This document shows, piece by piece, positions 48,020 through 59,032 of a stretch of DNA of 64,000 bases (the first letter of the stretch is position 1; each line of letters opens with the position of its first letter). The stretch is taken from the NCBI RefSeq assembly GCF_958298935.1, contig NC_084933.1:11143001-11207000 (forward strand), in the 5' to 3' direction. A program made the translations under genes and the position numbers. Below the pieces are notes generated by a model. The model made no database searches, was not told where the DNA came from, and worked only from the letters and a program-made list of their open reading frames with translations. This DNA comes from Phragmites australis. Taxonomy: Eukaryota > Streptophyta > Magnoliopsida > Poales > Poaceae.

Positions 48020-48970
48020 TAACCTAGTGTTCACACCAAAATATTTTGGTGAAATCGACTAAAATTTTTCACAAGAAATTCAACTAGTGAATGAGCTACT
48101 ATGTACGCATCGGTGGGTCCAGGTGCCCCTGTGTAGGCCCCACATGCTTGTACAATAAACTTATGTTAAATTTCAGAATTTAAAACAACAACTCGCGTTC
48201 ACACACAAAGATGGTTATTTCATACCCCTGTATAATTCTGTTTAACCCATTGTGTAAATTTGGGTATGAGTAATATAATTTCAAATGGATACGGGTAATA
48301 TTGGGTATGGACATGGGTTACCCATACCCTACCCAATGGCAGAGCTACTGCCTTGGTCATCACGTGCTCGTTAGCCTTGAGAATTGAGTCCAGGACATTA
48401 CCGCTTGTTATCTAGCAGAAAACCACTCTCTCACAGACACGCATATGTGTCATTTCAGAAATCACACACCTCCACGATATAAATTCTACAGTTCAGTTTC
48501 ACAGCGATATTATGTACTCCCCCTGAGTTCATATTCCAAAATTAGTTTTATTAACATTGTTCTTTATCTCTAAGGCGGTTTTTTTATTATTTTGGGGAAA
48601 CTGCATAAATACCCCTATAACTTACTCCTAGTTTGACCTCACCCCTATAAGTCATTTCTCCAAAATGCACCTGCATAGGGTGTTTTGCTCAAAATGATTT
48701 AGGGAGAAATCAAATCATGAGTGATGTGAGGAATCTAGTTAGTTAAATGAATGCTTGCTAATCCTAGTGGTATAGTGGCAGTTATATATTCAAAAGGATG
48801 CTTACAACTAACAACTGCATCCAAATTAGAAACAAATAAGTGATTTTGATAAGTTATATAGCTCAATGCATGCCAAACAGAACCTAAAATGGGCTAGTGT
48901 TATGAAAATATTTAACCTTATTGACAAAGTTTTCTTGCTGTTTCTAATATTGTGGATGGTGGCATTACCA
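48020..48970. other. Intergenic with transposon-like fragments
   Basis: 48210-48345 has GGGTATG/CATACCC words like the remnant at 36480-36700. 48595-48700 reads AAACTGCATAAATACCCCTAT and CACCCCTATAAGTCATTTC, like the end of an inverted-repeat transposon, but its partner was not found. No coding pattern. Confidence 0.4.
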
Positions 48971-50474
48971 CATGGCTGCAGTGTCAACAGGTTTTGCCAT
49001 ATGTGGACATTGACATCAACATGTCTGCGTCGGAATCTAGTCGCCATAGCGACTGTGGAAGTCATTTGGTGGATTTTCTATGGCTGGTGACAAAACCGAG
49101 AGTTATGTGGTGGTCCTGGTGGCAAAACCCATCTTGAAACAAACCTTAGGGTGTGTGAAATAATTCAGCAATAATTAATAGCTTGGGGATTAAGTTGGCA
49201 AAAATAGCTAAGGGGATTAAGTAGACAAGACAGTTTGAAGGAGTAAAATGGATTTTGTTTCAACAATTGATAATATGTTTTTTTAATGTTCATTATATTT
49301 CTAACACCAACAGCTGCGAGTAGCCAATGCATTTAGTTATGTTCATATCGCTGGTCAAATTAGTGATGTATTTTTGTGTGACATACGGTGGTCCTACACA
49401 GAGACAGCTACATGCATGATTAATTGTAAATACTCCCCAGGTTGTGTTGGGGAGATTTGTTTTTGCCATGTATTACTTCGTTGTACGTAGCGTTCTTTTA
49501 GCATGACTAGCTAGCTTTATCTTATATTGGTACAAAAGAGACAAAACTGGTGCTCTCTATACTGTTTAGTGAAAGAATAGTGCAAGGACCTGCAGCAACT
49601 AGAGCTGGACGTACCCCATAGACGCAATATCTCCTCATATCACGTACGTGCCCACGGAACCGATCATGGCCGTATGGTAGCGATCGACGTAATGCATGAT
49701 GCATGCCCTCGTTAACCTTTTGCTAACTTGTTATTATCGGTGAGAGCAAAGGTTAGATAGCTCCAAGCTTTGCTACAGCGGCGTCTCTCTCGCGTACAGC
49801 GCAGCACACGTACCTACGGTGGTCCGGCGAGATGCGCTGATGGTACGGTTGTGTTGAAAATATGCGATAAATATTAAGTTCAAATTTTATATAAGGAAAA
49901 CTATATAGAATAAACGTGATGCAAATATTAGAACTAGCAGGTCTATCATGCACTTTAGATAAAAAAGATATTTCTCATGATTAAAAGTTGCGCGCACAAC
50001 TTACTTGTTGGGTTGATGAACATGAGCTTCCGCAAGGATGACTTGGTTAGTGTCGTGGAAGCAGCTCCTCGGACGTAGTCGACGTCGAGGAAGTAAATGT
50101 CGGCAATGCGTATCAAAATGAAGACGTGGTCAGTGGAGAACACACCGAGCGGTTATGCGAAGATGCCACCACTACAACAGAAATAGTCATCCGTGCCGCC
50201 TTATCAGTGCCTGTTATGATAGAATCGACACTGATAAAGTATCAGTACCAGTTCATAACTTCCCGTGCTCGATCAATGATCGATCTGGATTGAACCGATA
50301 CTCAGTATCAGTATTGGCTATTGAAACAAAGCGGCACTGATACTTCAGTGCCTGTTGGTAATCATGAGCCGGCACTGATAGTCCATCTATCAGTGCCGGC
50401 TAAGTTATATAACCAGCATTGATTCTAGTATCAGTGCCGGTTGTAGACCCCATCCGACACTGATACTCTATCCA

Positions 50475-50481
50475 TATATAA
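50475..50481 (+). promoter_or_regulatory. TATA box of the CACTA passenger gene
   Basis: TATATAA in the context ATCCATATATAAGCGAGAC, 38 bp upstream of the ATG at 50519 and conserved in copy B at 55241. Confidence 0.55.
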
Positions 50482-50518
50482 GCGAGACTTAGCCACAGCC
50501 TCTCCATTCCTCCCTTGC

Positions 50519-52542
50519 ATGTTTGCTGATTCCCGCTGTCTCACCAATGCTGTCGTCCTTGGAGCCGACGCCGCCTCCCCGTTACCGTCTCCATCCTTGT
50601 TGCCATCCTCAGAGCTCCACTGTCCTCATCCCCGGAGGCGACGCAGCCTCCCCGTCGTCACTGTCCCTGAAGCCAATGCCGCCTCCCTATCATTGCTGTC
50701 CCCAGAGCCAATGCCACCTCTGAAGCCGATGCCTCCTCATCCCTGTCGTCATCCCCGGAGTTGACACCGCCTCCCCACCATCCTCATCCCCGTAGTCATC
50801 CCTAGAGCCGATGCCGCTTCCTCGCCGTCCTCATTCCCGACGCCGTCTCTGGAGCCGACGTTGCCATCACCGTCCTCAGAGCCGACGCCGCCATCCCTGT
50901 CCCCATCCTGGAGCCCTGCTATCCCCTTGTCCAGGTAAAACTAAGCAAGTGTACTTAGTGGTAAATAACAATATCCTATAGCAAAAATTGTTTTCAGTAA
51001 CCTTGTCCAGGTAAAACTAAGCAAGTGTATTTAGTGGTAAATAACAGTGTCCCCTTATCCAAGTAAAACTAATTTAGTGGTAAACATATGTGGTATCTAG
51101 TTCCTCTAAAAAACAATCTATGGTATCCAGTACAATTCATATATTGTGTTTACAGCCCTTCGTTTGATTAGTAGCTAGCAATTCTCTATCCTTTCCATCT
51201 AATACAGTGACCTCATTTTGCGACATGTTCAGTCAATGCTTGACTGTATTACGTCAAGTGGTACCTCTGAAACTGCCATCACTTTAGAAAGAAGAAGGCA
51301 ACTTTTTAGTTCAGTTTTGTACTTATGTAGTCATGTTTTGTAAATACTGAAAAACTAGTCTTGTCTGAACACGTACATCAGGGCCACAAGCGTGGGTAAC
51401 AAATACTGTTATGGATTTAGGAGACCTTTCGAACCGAAATGTAACTTAGCTCCAATTCGGTAAAAACATTCTGCCCTTGGTTTGTTGAAGAACGAAAGTG
51501 AGCATTTTGGTTTACATATGCCCGTGCCCCATGGCCAGCATCTAGAGAAGTAAAATTTATTGGTTTACATATGCCTTACTTTTTGTAGAAGCCACGTGGA
51601 TCTAGCAAGTATCGTGGATGCATCCAAAGTAGTGTCTACATCCTGCCACATGGTGCCCCCGTCCTCCCGGCATATTCCTCTACGAACTCAACGCCCTTCC
51701 CTCCCTGACGTCCTCAGGGATGATCAAAATGGTATACCTCACATCTATTTTAGTTGGATAACTGATAATTAAAAAATGTGTAGTTGTTAAAGATATACAT
51801 GTATTGATGTAGGTCATTCCTCATCTAGTTTGGTTAAATGGAATGATCTCATATAAAGGGTTGTACAAAACCTATTGTCACTACCATTATAGGTGATAGT
51901 GGTATAAGAAAGATATCAATTAGTTTTTAGATGTTGGCAAACGAAGAATCTATCTATATTGTTGTCTCTAGCATCCAATCACTTGAGATACATGTGGCTC
52001 AAAAAAATGTGGTAGCAGCAGTTTTGCAAGAGATTGAGGATCAAGTTGGGTACATTTTACGTGACTACAACTATTTCAAATTGAAAGTGCTTGAGCAGAA
52101 TGTGTAGGACATGGCTTCAATGACTATCAGTCTATCGTGGTTATATGCACTTGATACGGTTGGTGCCACAAATTTTAGTCTACAGTATATTTCATATATT
52201 ATCAAAATTTCTTTTCATATTCATGCTCTTTGCCAATAAGATTTTTATTGGAACAACAGGATGCATTTGGATGTTAGCTTGGGTTCACTCTTACTTTATG
52301 TCATGGAGCGGTTGGGTTTCATAATGATTGGCCTGAAAGTCAAGAAAGTTCATAAAGGTAGGTATCAGGCTTATGTAGGGTTTGGTGGAGGAGGTTTCGC
52401 TGTTTATGGAACTGTGATGGATCTGCCCTTTCTTGCTCGAGATAGTGCACTCGTTTATGCACTACACTATTTGGAAGAGATATATGAAGTTGATATCATA
52501 GATGTCAACTACGAAGAATATATGATTCGACGTGCACCGTAG
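50519..52542 (+). pseudogene. CACTA passenger gene of unknown function, copy A
   Basis: Exon 1 (50519-50934) is a Pro/Ser/Ala-rich repeat frame ending at CCAG with donor GTAAAAC. A probable middle exon ends at 51731 (donor GTATACC). The next exon starts at 51931 after TTTTTAG (MLANEESIYIVVSSIQSLEI). The last exon starts at 52260 after AACAACAG and reads MHLDVSLGSLLLYVMERLGF, then ARDSALVYALHYLEEIYEVD and IIDVNYEEYM before a TAG at 52540. In this copy the third exon has a stop after QNV; the last exon is open. The protein is not a known transposase and I do not recognise it. Exon borders before 51900 are uncertain. Confidence 0.5.
50560..50935 (+). repeat. Minisatellite in passenger exon 1
   Basis: Repeats of about 30-40 bp built on GAGCC(G/A)ATGCCGCC or GAGCCGACGCCGCC followed by TCCCC. 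Present in both CACTA copies (second at 55326-55700). It explains the several overlapping Pro-rich open frames. Confidence 0.7.
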
Positions 52543-54935
52543 AATCAGAGATGAGTGTATTTGCAATGTGTTTAACCTATGATATAAACTATGATAATAT
52601 TTATGTGTGGATGTTGATGAACTCATGATTATGTGTGGATGTGGATGAACTATTTATGATCCATGTGTATATATCTTCCTGTGATGAATGCCTACATATA
52701 TTTGAATACAAATTTGAAATCGAATTTTGAATGTTGCATTATTGAATCTATAATTTATTTGTGGCTACAGAAGTATCAATGCCGGCTAGTCTAGCCGGCA
52801 TTGATACTCAGACTATCAGTGTCGGTTAGTTCTTATGGATCGGCACTAATAGTCTGATCATTAGTACTGGATCTTTGTTATGGATCAGCACTAATACTCA
52901 TTATCATTGCCGGTTCATAAACCGGCACTGATAATCCATGACTATCAGTGACGAGTAATCAATACCGATTCAAAAACTGCTACTGATGGCGTTTTTGAGC
53001 CGGCATTGATGACCATTTCTGTAGTAGTGTGCCCAAAAACCTAATTGCCGCCCCCATGCAAGTCTTTACGCGGCACCCGTTTCGGAGATCCCACTCTCCT
53101 CTCCCTCGGTGCACGCCTAGAGAAGAGGATGACAAGGTCGCGACAGCAAACCAAACAATGTAGCTGCTCGCGAGAGAGAGGAGAATTGGGGAAATTGAGA
53201 GAAAAAAATTAGAGCCCTCACCATGACGTCTTTTTATACCCATAAAATGGCAGTTTCAATTTTTTGTAAATAGCAATTAACGCCCATCAAATCAGGCATT
53301 TTAATCACATTAAATCACCAGCACAAACTGCCTTATTTGTCTATGATTTCATATGGTTGTTTAATCACATTAATACAAAATGATCGCAATAAAAGGAAAA
53401 AGAATATTGCACGATTAGCTATGAAATTTACACTCGTAGGCACCACACTCATCGCAAGTTACAAGTCAGGTGATTTTTCATGCGAAAAATACATGAAATG
53501 CCTATGCGTACGTGTGTGTATAGCCAAAGTCAATCTCTTTCTCTCTCATATGTGCTTCCATTTTATATAAAGGAGAAAGCCAATTATTTAAGCATGTCCA
53601 ACTCTCCTTGTACTAGCAATATGGGACTAAAGTGTACATGCTTTGGAATTTCAGGAATGACCCATAAATGGGCCAAATTCCAACAATCCCCCACCAATTC
53701 CAAAGTAGTAAGCAGAAAAGATTAAAGGTTGCTACACATGGCTGCAGTGTCAACAGGTTTTGCCATATGTGGACATTGACATCAACATGTCTGCGTCGGA
53801 ATCTAGTCGCCATAGCGACTGTGGAAGTCATTTGGTGGATTTTCTATGGCTGGTGACAAAACCGAGAGTTATGTGGTGGTCCTGGTGGCAAAACCCATCT
53901 TGAAACAAACCTTAGGGTGTGTGAAATAATTCAGCAATAATTAATAGCTTGGGGATTAAGTTGGCAAAAATAGCTAAGGGGATTAAGTAGACAAGACAGT
54001 TTGAAGGAGTAAAATGGATTTTGTTTCAACAATTGATAATATGTTTTTTTAATGTTCATTATATTTCTAACACCAACAGCTGCGAGTAGCCAATGCATTT
54101 AGTTATGTTCATATCGCTGGTCAAATTAGTGATGTATTTTTGTGTGACATACGGTGGTCCTACACAGAGACAGCTACATGCATGATTAATTGTAAATACT
54201 CCCCAGGTTGTGTTGGGGAGATTTGTTTTTGCCATGTATTACTTCGTTGTACGTAGCGTTCTTTTAGCATGACTAGCTAGCTTTATCTTATATTGGTACA
54301 AAAGAGACAAAACTGGTGCTCTCTATACTGTTTAGTGAAAGAATAGTGCAAGGACCTGCAGCAACTAGAGCTGGACGTACCCCATAGACGCAATATCTCC
54401 TCATATCACGTACGTGCCCACGGAACCGATCATGGCCGTATGGTAGCGATCGACGTAATGCATGATGCATGCCCTCGTTAACCTTTTGCTAACTTGTTAT
54501 TATCGGTGAGAGCAAAGGTTAGATAGCTCCAAGCTTTGCTACAGCGGCGTCTCTCTCGCGTACAGCGCAGCACACGTACCTACGGTGGTCCGGCGAGATG
54601 CGCTGATGGTACGGTTGTGTTGAAAATATGCGATAAATATTAAGTTCAAATTTTATATAAGGAAAACTATATAGAATAAACGTGATGCAAATATTAGAAC
54701 TAGCAGGTCTATCATGCACTTTAGATAAAAAAGATATTTCTCATGATTAAAAGTTGCGCGCACAACTTACTTGTTGGGTTGATGAACATGAGCTTCCGCA
54801 AGGATGACTTGGTTAGTGTCGTGGAAGCAGCTCCTCGGACGTAGTCAACGTCGAGGAAGTAAATGTCGGCAATGCGTATCAAAATGAAGACGTGGTCAGT
54901 GGAGAACACACCGAGCGGTTATGCGAAGATGCCAC

Positions 54936-57798
54936 CACTACAACAGAAATAGTCATCTATGCCGCCTTATCAGTGCCTGTTATGATAGAATCGACACTAA
55001 TGAAGTAACAGTACCAGTTCATAACTTTCCGCGCTCGATCAATGATCGATCTGGATTGAACCGATACTCAGTATCAGTGTTGGCTCTTGAAACAAAGCGG
55101 CACTGATACTTCAGTGCTTGTTGGTAATCAAGAGCCAGCACTGATAGTCCATCTATCAGTGCCGGCTGAGTTATATAACCAGCATTAATTCTAGTATCAG
55201 TGTCGGTTGTAGACCCCATCCGGCACTGATACTCTATCCATATATAAGCGAGACTTAGCCACAGCCTCTCCATTCCTCCCTTGCACTTTTGCCGATTCCC
55301 GCTTTATCACCAATGCTGCCGTCCTTGGAGCCGATGCTGCCTCCCCGTTGCCGTCTCCATCCTCGTTGCCGTCCTCAGAGCCCCATTGTCCTCATCCCCG
55401 GAGGTGATGCAGCCTCCCCGCCGTCACAGTCCCCAAAGCCAATGCCGCCTCCCTGTCGTCGCTATCCCCGGAGCCAATGCCACCTCTGAAGCCGATGCCT
55501 CCTCATCCCTGTCACCATCCTCGGAGTCGACACCGCCTCCCCACCATCCTCATCCCCGTCGTCGTCCCTGGAGCCGATGCTGCCTCCTCACCGTCCTCAT
55601 TCCCGACGCCGTCTCTGGAACTGATGCTGCCATCACCGTCCTCAGAGCCAATGCCGCCATCCCTGTCCACATCCCCGGAGCCCTGCTATCCCCTTGTCCA
55701 GGTAAAACTAAGCAAGTGTACTTAGTGGTAAATAACAATTTCCTGTAGCAAAAATTGTTTTCAGTAACCTTGTCCAGGTAAAACTAAGCAAGTGTATTTA
55801 GTGGTAAATAACAGTGTCCCCTTATCCAAGTAAAGCTAATTTAGTGGTAAACATATGTGGTATCTAGTTCCTCTAAAAAACAATCTATGGTATCCAGTAC
55901 AATTCATATATTGTGTTTACAGCCCTTTGTTTGATTAGAAGCTAGCAATTCCCTGTCCTTCCCATCTAATATAGTGACCTCATTTTGCGACATGTTCAGT
56001 CAATGCTTGACTGTATTACGTCAAGTGGTACCTCTGAAATTGCCATCACTTTAGAAAGAAGAAGGCAACTTTTCATTTCAGTTTCATACTTATGTAGTCA
56101 TGTTTTGTAAATACTGAAAAACTAGTCTTGTCTGAACACGTACATTAGGGCCACAAGCATGGGTAACAAATACTGTTATGGATTTAGGAGAACTTTCGAA
56201 CCGAAATGTAGTTACTTAGCACCAATTCGGTAAAAACATTCTGCCCTTGGTTTGTTGAAGAACGAAAGTGAGCATTTTGGTTTACATATGCCCATGCCCC
56301 ATGGCCGGCCTCTAGAGAAGTAAAATTTATTGGTTTACATATGCCTTACTTTTTGTAGAAGCCACGTGGATCTAGCAGGTATCGTGGATGCATCCGAAGT
56401 AGTGTCTACATCCTGCCGCATGGTGCCCCCCGTCCTTCCGGCATATTCCTCTACGAACTCAACACCCTGCCCTCCTCGACGTCCTCAGGGATGATCAAAA
56501 TGGTATACCTCGCATCTATTTTAGTTGGATAACTGATAATTAAAAAAATGTGTAGTTGTTAAAGATATACATGTATTGATGTAGATGATTCCTCCTCTAG
56601 TTTGGTTAAAGGGAATGATTGCTCATATAGAGGGTTGTACAAAACCTATTGTGACTACCATTATAGGTGATAGTGGTACAAGGAAGATATTAATTAGTTT
56701 TTAGATGTTGGCAAACGAAGAATCTATCTATATTGTTGTCTCTAGCATCCAATCACTTGAGATACATGTGGCTGAAAAAAATGTGGTAGCAGCAGTTTTG
56801 CAAGAGATTGAGGATCAAGTTGGGTACATTTTACCTAACTACAGCTATTTCAAATTGAAAGTGCTTGAGCACAATGTAGAGGACGTGGCTTCAATGACTA
56901 TTAGTCTATCGCGGTTATATGCACTTGATACGGTTGGTGCCACGAATTTTAGTCTATAGTATATTTCATATATTATCAAAATTTCTTTTCGTATTCATGC
57001 TCTTTGCCAATAGGATTTTTATTGGAACAATATGATGCATTTGGATGTTAGCTTGGGTTCACTCTTACTTTATGTCATGGAGCGGTTGGGTTTCATAATG
57101 ATTGGCCCGAAAGTCAAGAAAGTTCATGAAGGTAGGTATCAGGCTTATGTAGAGTTTGGTAGAGGAGGTTTTGCTGTTTATAGAACTGTGATGGATCTGC
57201 CCTTTCTTGCTTGAGATAGTGCACTTGTTTATGCACTACACTATTTGGAAGAGATATATGGAGTGGATATCATAGATGTCAACTACGAAGAATATATGAT
57301 TTGATGTGCACCGTAGAATCAGAGATGAGTGTATTTGCAATGTGTTTAACCTATGATGTAAACTATGATAATATTTATGTGTGGATGTTGATGAACTCAT
57401 GATTATGTGTGGATGTGGATGAACTATTTATGATCCATACGTATATATCCCTGTGATGAATGCCTACATATATTTGAATACAAATTTGAAATCGAATTTA
57501 GAATGCTGCATTATTGAATCCATAATTTATTTGTGGCTACAGAAGAATCAATGCCAGCTTGTCACACTAGCCGGCACTGATACTCAGACTATCAGTGTCG
57601 GTTAGTTCTTATGGACCGGCACTAATAGTCTGAGCATCAGTACTGGTTCTTTGTTATGGATCAGTACTAATACTCATTATCAGTGCCGATTCACAAACCA
57701 GCACTGATAATCCATGGCTATAAGTGCCGAGTACTAATTCAAAAACTGCTACTGATGGCGTTTTTGAGCCGATACTGATGACCATTTCTGTAGTAGTG
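54936..57798. mobile_element. CACTA transposon, copy B
   Basis: Same ends and order as copy A (offset 4766 at the left edge, 4769 at the right edge). Subterminal CAGTGCCGG repeats are present at both sides. It differs from copy A at many positions across its length, unlike the flank on its left. Confidence 0.85.
55281..57305 (+). pseudogene. CACTA passenger gene of unknown function, copy B
   Basis: The start ATG of copy A is ACT here. The exon at 56705-56959 is open (it reads through the position that is a stop in copy A, HNVEDVASM). The acceptor before the last exon has changed from AACAACAG to AACAATAT. The last exon has a stop where copy A has CGA (Arg). The damage is therefore different in each copy, meaning the gene was more complete before the duplication. 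Confidence 0.5.
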
Positions 57799-58455
57799 CA
57801 CCCAAAAACCTAATTGCCGCCCCCATGCAGGTCTTTACGCGGCACCCGTTTCGGAGATCCCGCTCTCCTCTCCCTTGGTGCACACCTAGAGAAGAGGATG
57901 ACAAGGTTGCGACAGCAAACCGAACAGTGCAGTCACTCGAGAGAGAGAGAGGAGAATTGGGGAAATTGAGAGAAAAAAATTAGAGCCCTCACCAGGACGT
58001 CTTTTTATACCCATAAAATGGCAGTTTCGATTTGTTGTAAATGGCAATTAACGCCCATCAAATCAGGCATTTTAATCACATTAAATCACCAGCACAAACT
58101 GCCTCATTTGTCTCTGATTTCATATGGTTTTTTAATCACATGAAAACAAAATCATCACAATAAAAGGAAAAAGAATATTGCACGATTAGCTATGAAATTT
58201 ACACTCGTAGGCACCACGCTCGGCGCAAGTTACAAGTCACGTGATTTTTCATGCGAAAATACATGAAATGCATGTGCATACGTGTGTGTATAGCCAAAGT
58301 CCATCCCTTTCTCTCTCCTATGTGCTTCCATTTTATATAAAGGAGAAAGCCAATTATTTAAGCATGTCCAACTCTCCTTGTACTAGCAATATGGGACTAA
58401 AGTGCACATGCTTTGGAATTTCAGGAATGGCCCATAAATGGGCCAAATTCCAACA

Positions 58456-59032
58456 ATCCCCCACCAATTCCACAGTAGTAAGTAGAAAAGATTAAAAGGT
58501 TACTACACTGAAAAGTTTTCATATACCAGTGTTTTTATATAAGTCCTGTACGGGTTGAACTTGCACCTAGACTAACCAGATCTATCTTCTCACGGCTCAT
58601 GAATGGACAATGCCTTGAATTCATAACCTTTTGCGATTATATTTATTCTGAAAATCCAACTGGTACTAGGCTGCCAAAGAGCCAAATCTTAACAGAGCAT
58701 TAACTAGTCACGCTCCCCGATCTTCTCATTAGCTCTCTAGAGAACGTCCCCATTCTCATGAATTGCTACCGCACAGTTAAGCTCACATAGGTGTATTCGT
58801 TATAGGTATCCTATAGGCCGATACCTTTTTCCTCATTGGACACTAGAATACATTAAGGCTATAAGCCAACCTTCTATACAATAGAGAGCAAATTCTCTAG
58901 ATACATGGGTACAAATTATAATTAATTTTGTACTTTCCTATTATAGTAACAACTTGTTTTTCCTATTATCAAATTCATGGGATCTCTGATCAATAAGAAA
59001 TGGGTTACCATTATATGTAACTTAAGTGGGCT
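58456..59032 (-). other. 3' non-coding region of the copia element
   Basis: Lies between the RNase H stop and the 3' LTR. It contains the polypurine tract and about 560 bp with no coding pattern. Confidence 0.6.

Larger units (their letters stand above)
50170..53029. mobile_element. CACTA transposon, copy A, with passenger gene
   Basis: Terminal repeats are CACTACAACAGAAATAGTCATC at the left and, reversed, CACTACTACAGAAATGGTCATC at the right. Subterminal regions (50190-50470 and 52770-53010) are dense in TATCAGTGCCGG and its complement, as in CACTA elements. The element lies inside an LTR whose undisturbed version is seen at 63185-63190. A TGC duplication is possible if the element starts 3 bp earlier. 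There is no transposase, so it is non-autonomous, but it contains a promoter-like TATA and a spliced reading frame. Confidence 0.85.
49852..53685 (-). repeat. Duplicated copia LTR (copy A) carrying a CACTA insertion
   Basis: TGTTGAAAATATG at 49852 and CCAAATTCCAACA ending 53685 are the LTR ends. GGTTG precedes it as in copy B. Without the CACTA it is about 970 bp. It has no attached gag-pol and ends 51 bp into the polypurine side. Confidence 0.85.
48971..53736. repeat. Tandem segmental duplication, copy A (~4766 bp)
   Basis: Begins CATGGCTGCAGTGTCAACAG and contains an 881-bp flank, a copia LTR interrupted by a CACTA element, and about 50 bp of the adjoining element end (the polypurine tract, on the minus strand). 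The next copy starts at 53737 with the same words. The junction reads GGTTGCTACACATGGCTGC and shows at most 2-3 bp of shared sequence, so it looks like an end-joining event. Confidence 0.92.
53737..58503. repeat. Tandem segmental duplication, copy B
   Basis: Same order as copy A. The first 1.2 kb (to about 54955) is nearly identical to copy A with about one difference seen. The remaining 3.5 kb (CACTA and right part of the LTR) differs at many positions and by several small indels. Copy B is the one continuous with the rest of the copia element. Confidence 0.92.

Noticed and set aside
49522..50143. Three minus-strand frames identical in both duplication copies
   Set aside because: Identity comes from the segmental duplication, not from coding constraint. 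They lie in flank and LTR sequence and show no protein features.
50170..53029. CACTA interior as a transposase
   Set aside because: No DDE-type transposase or TNPA/TNPD-like sequence could be read in any frame.
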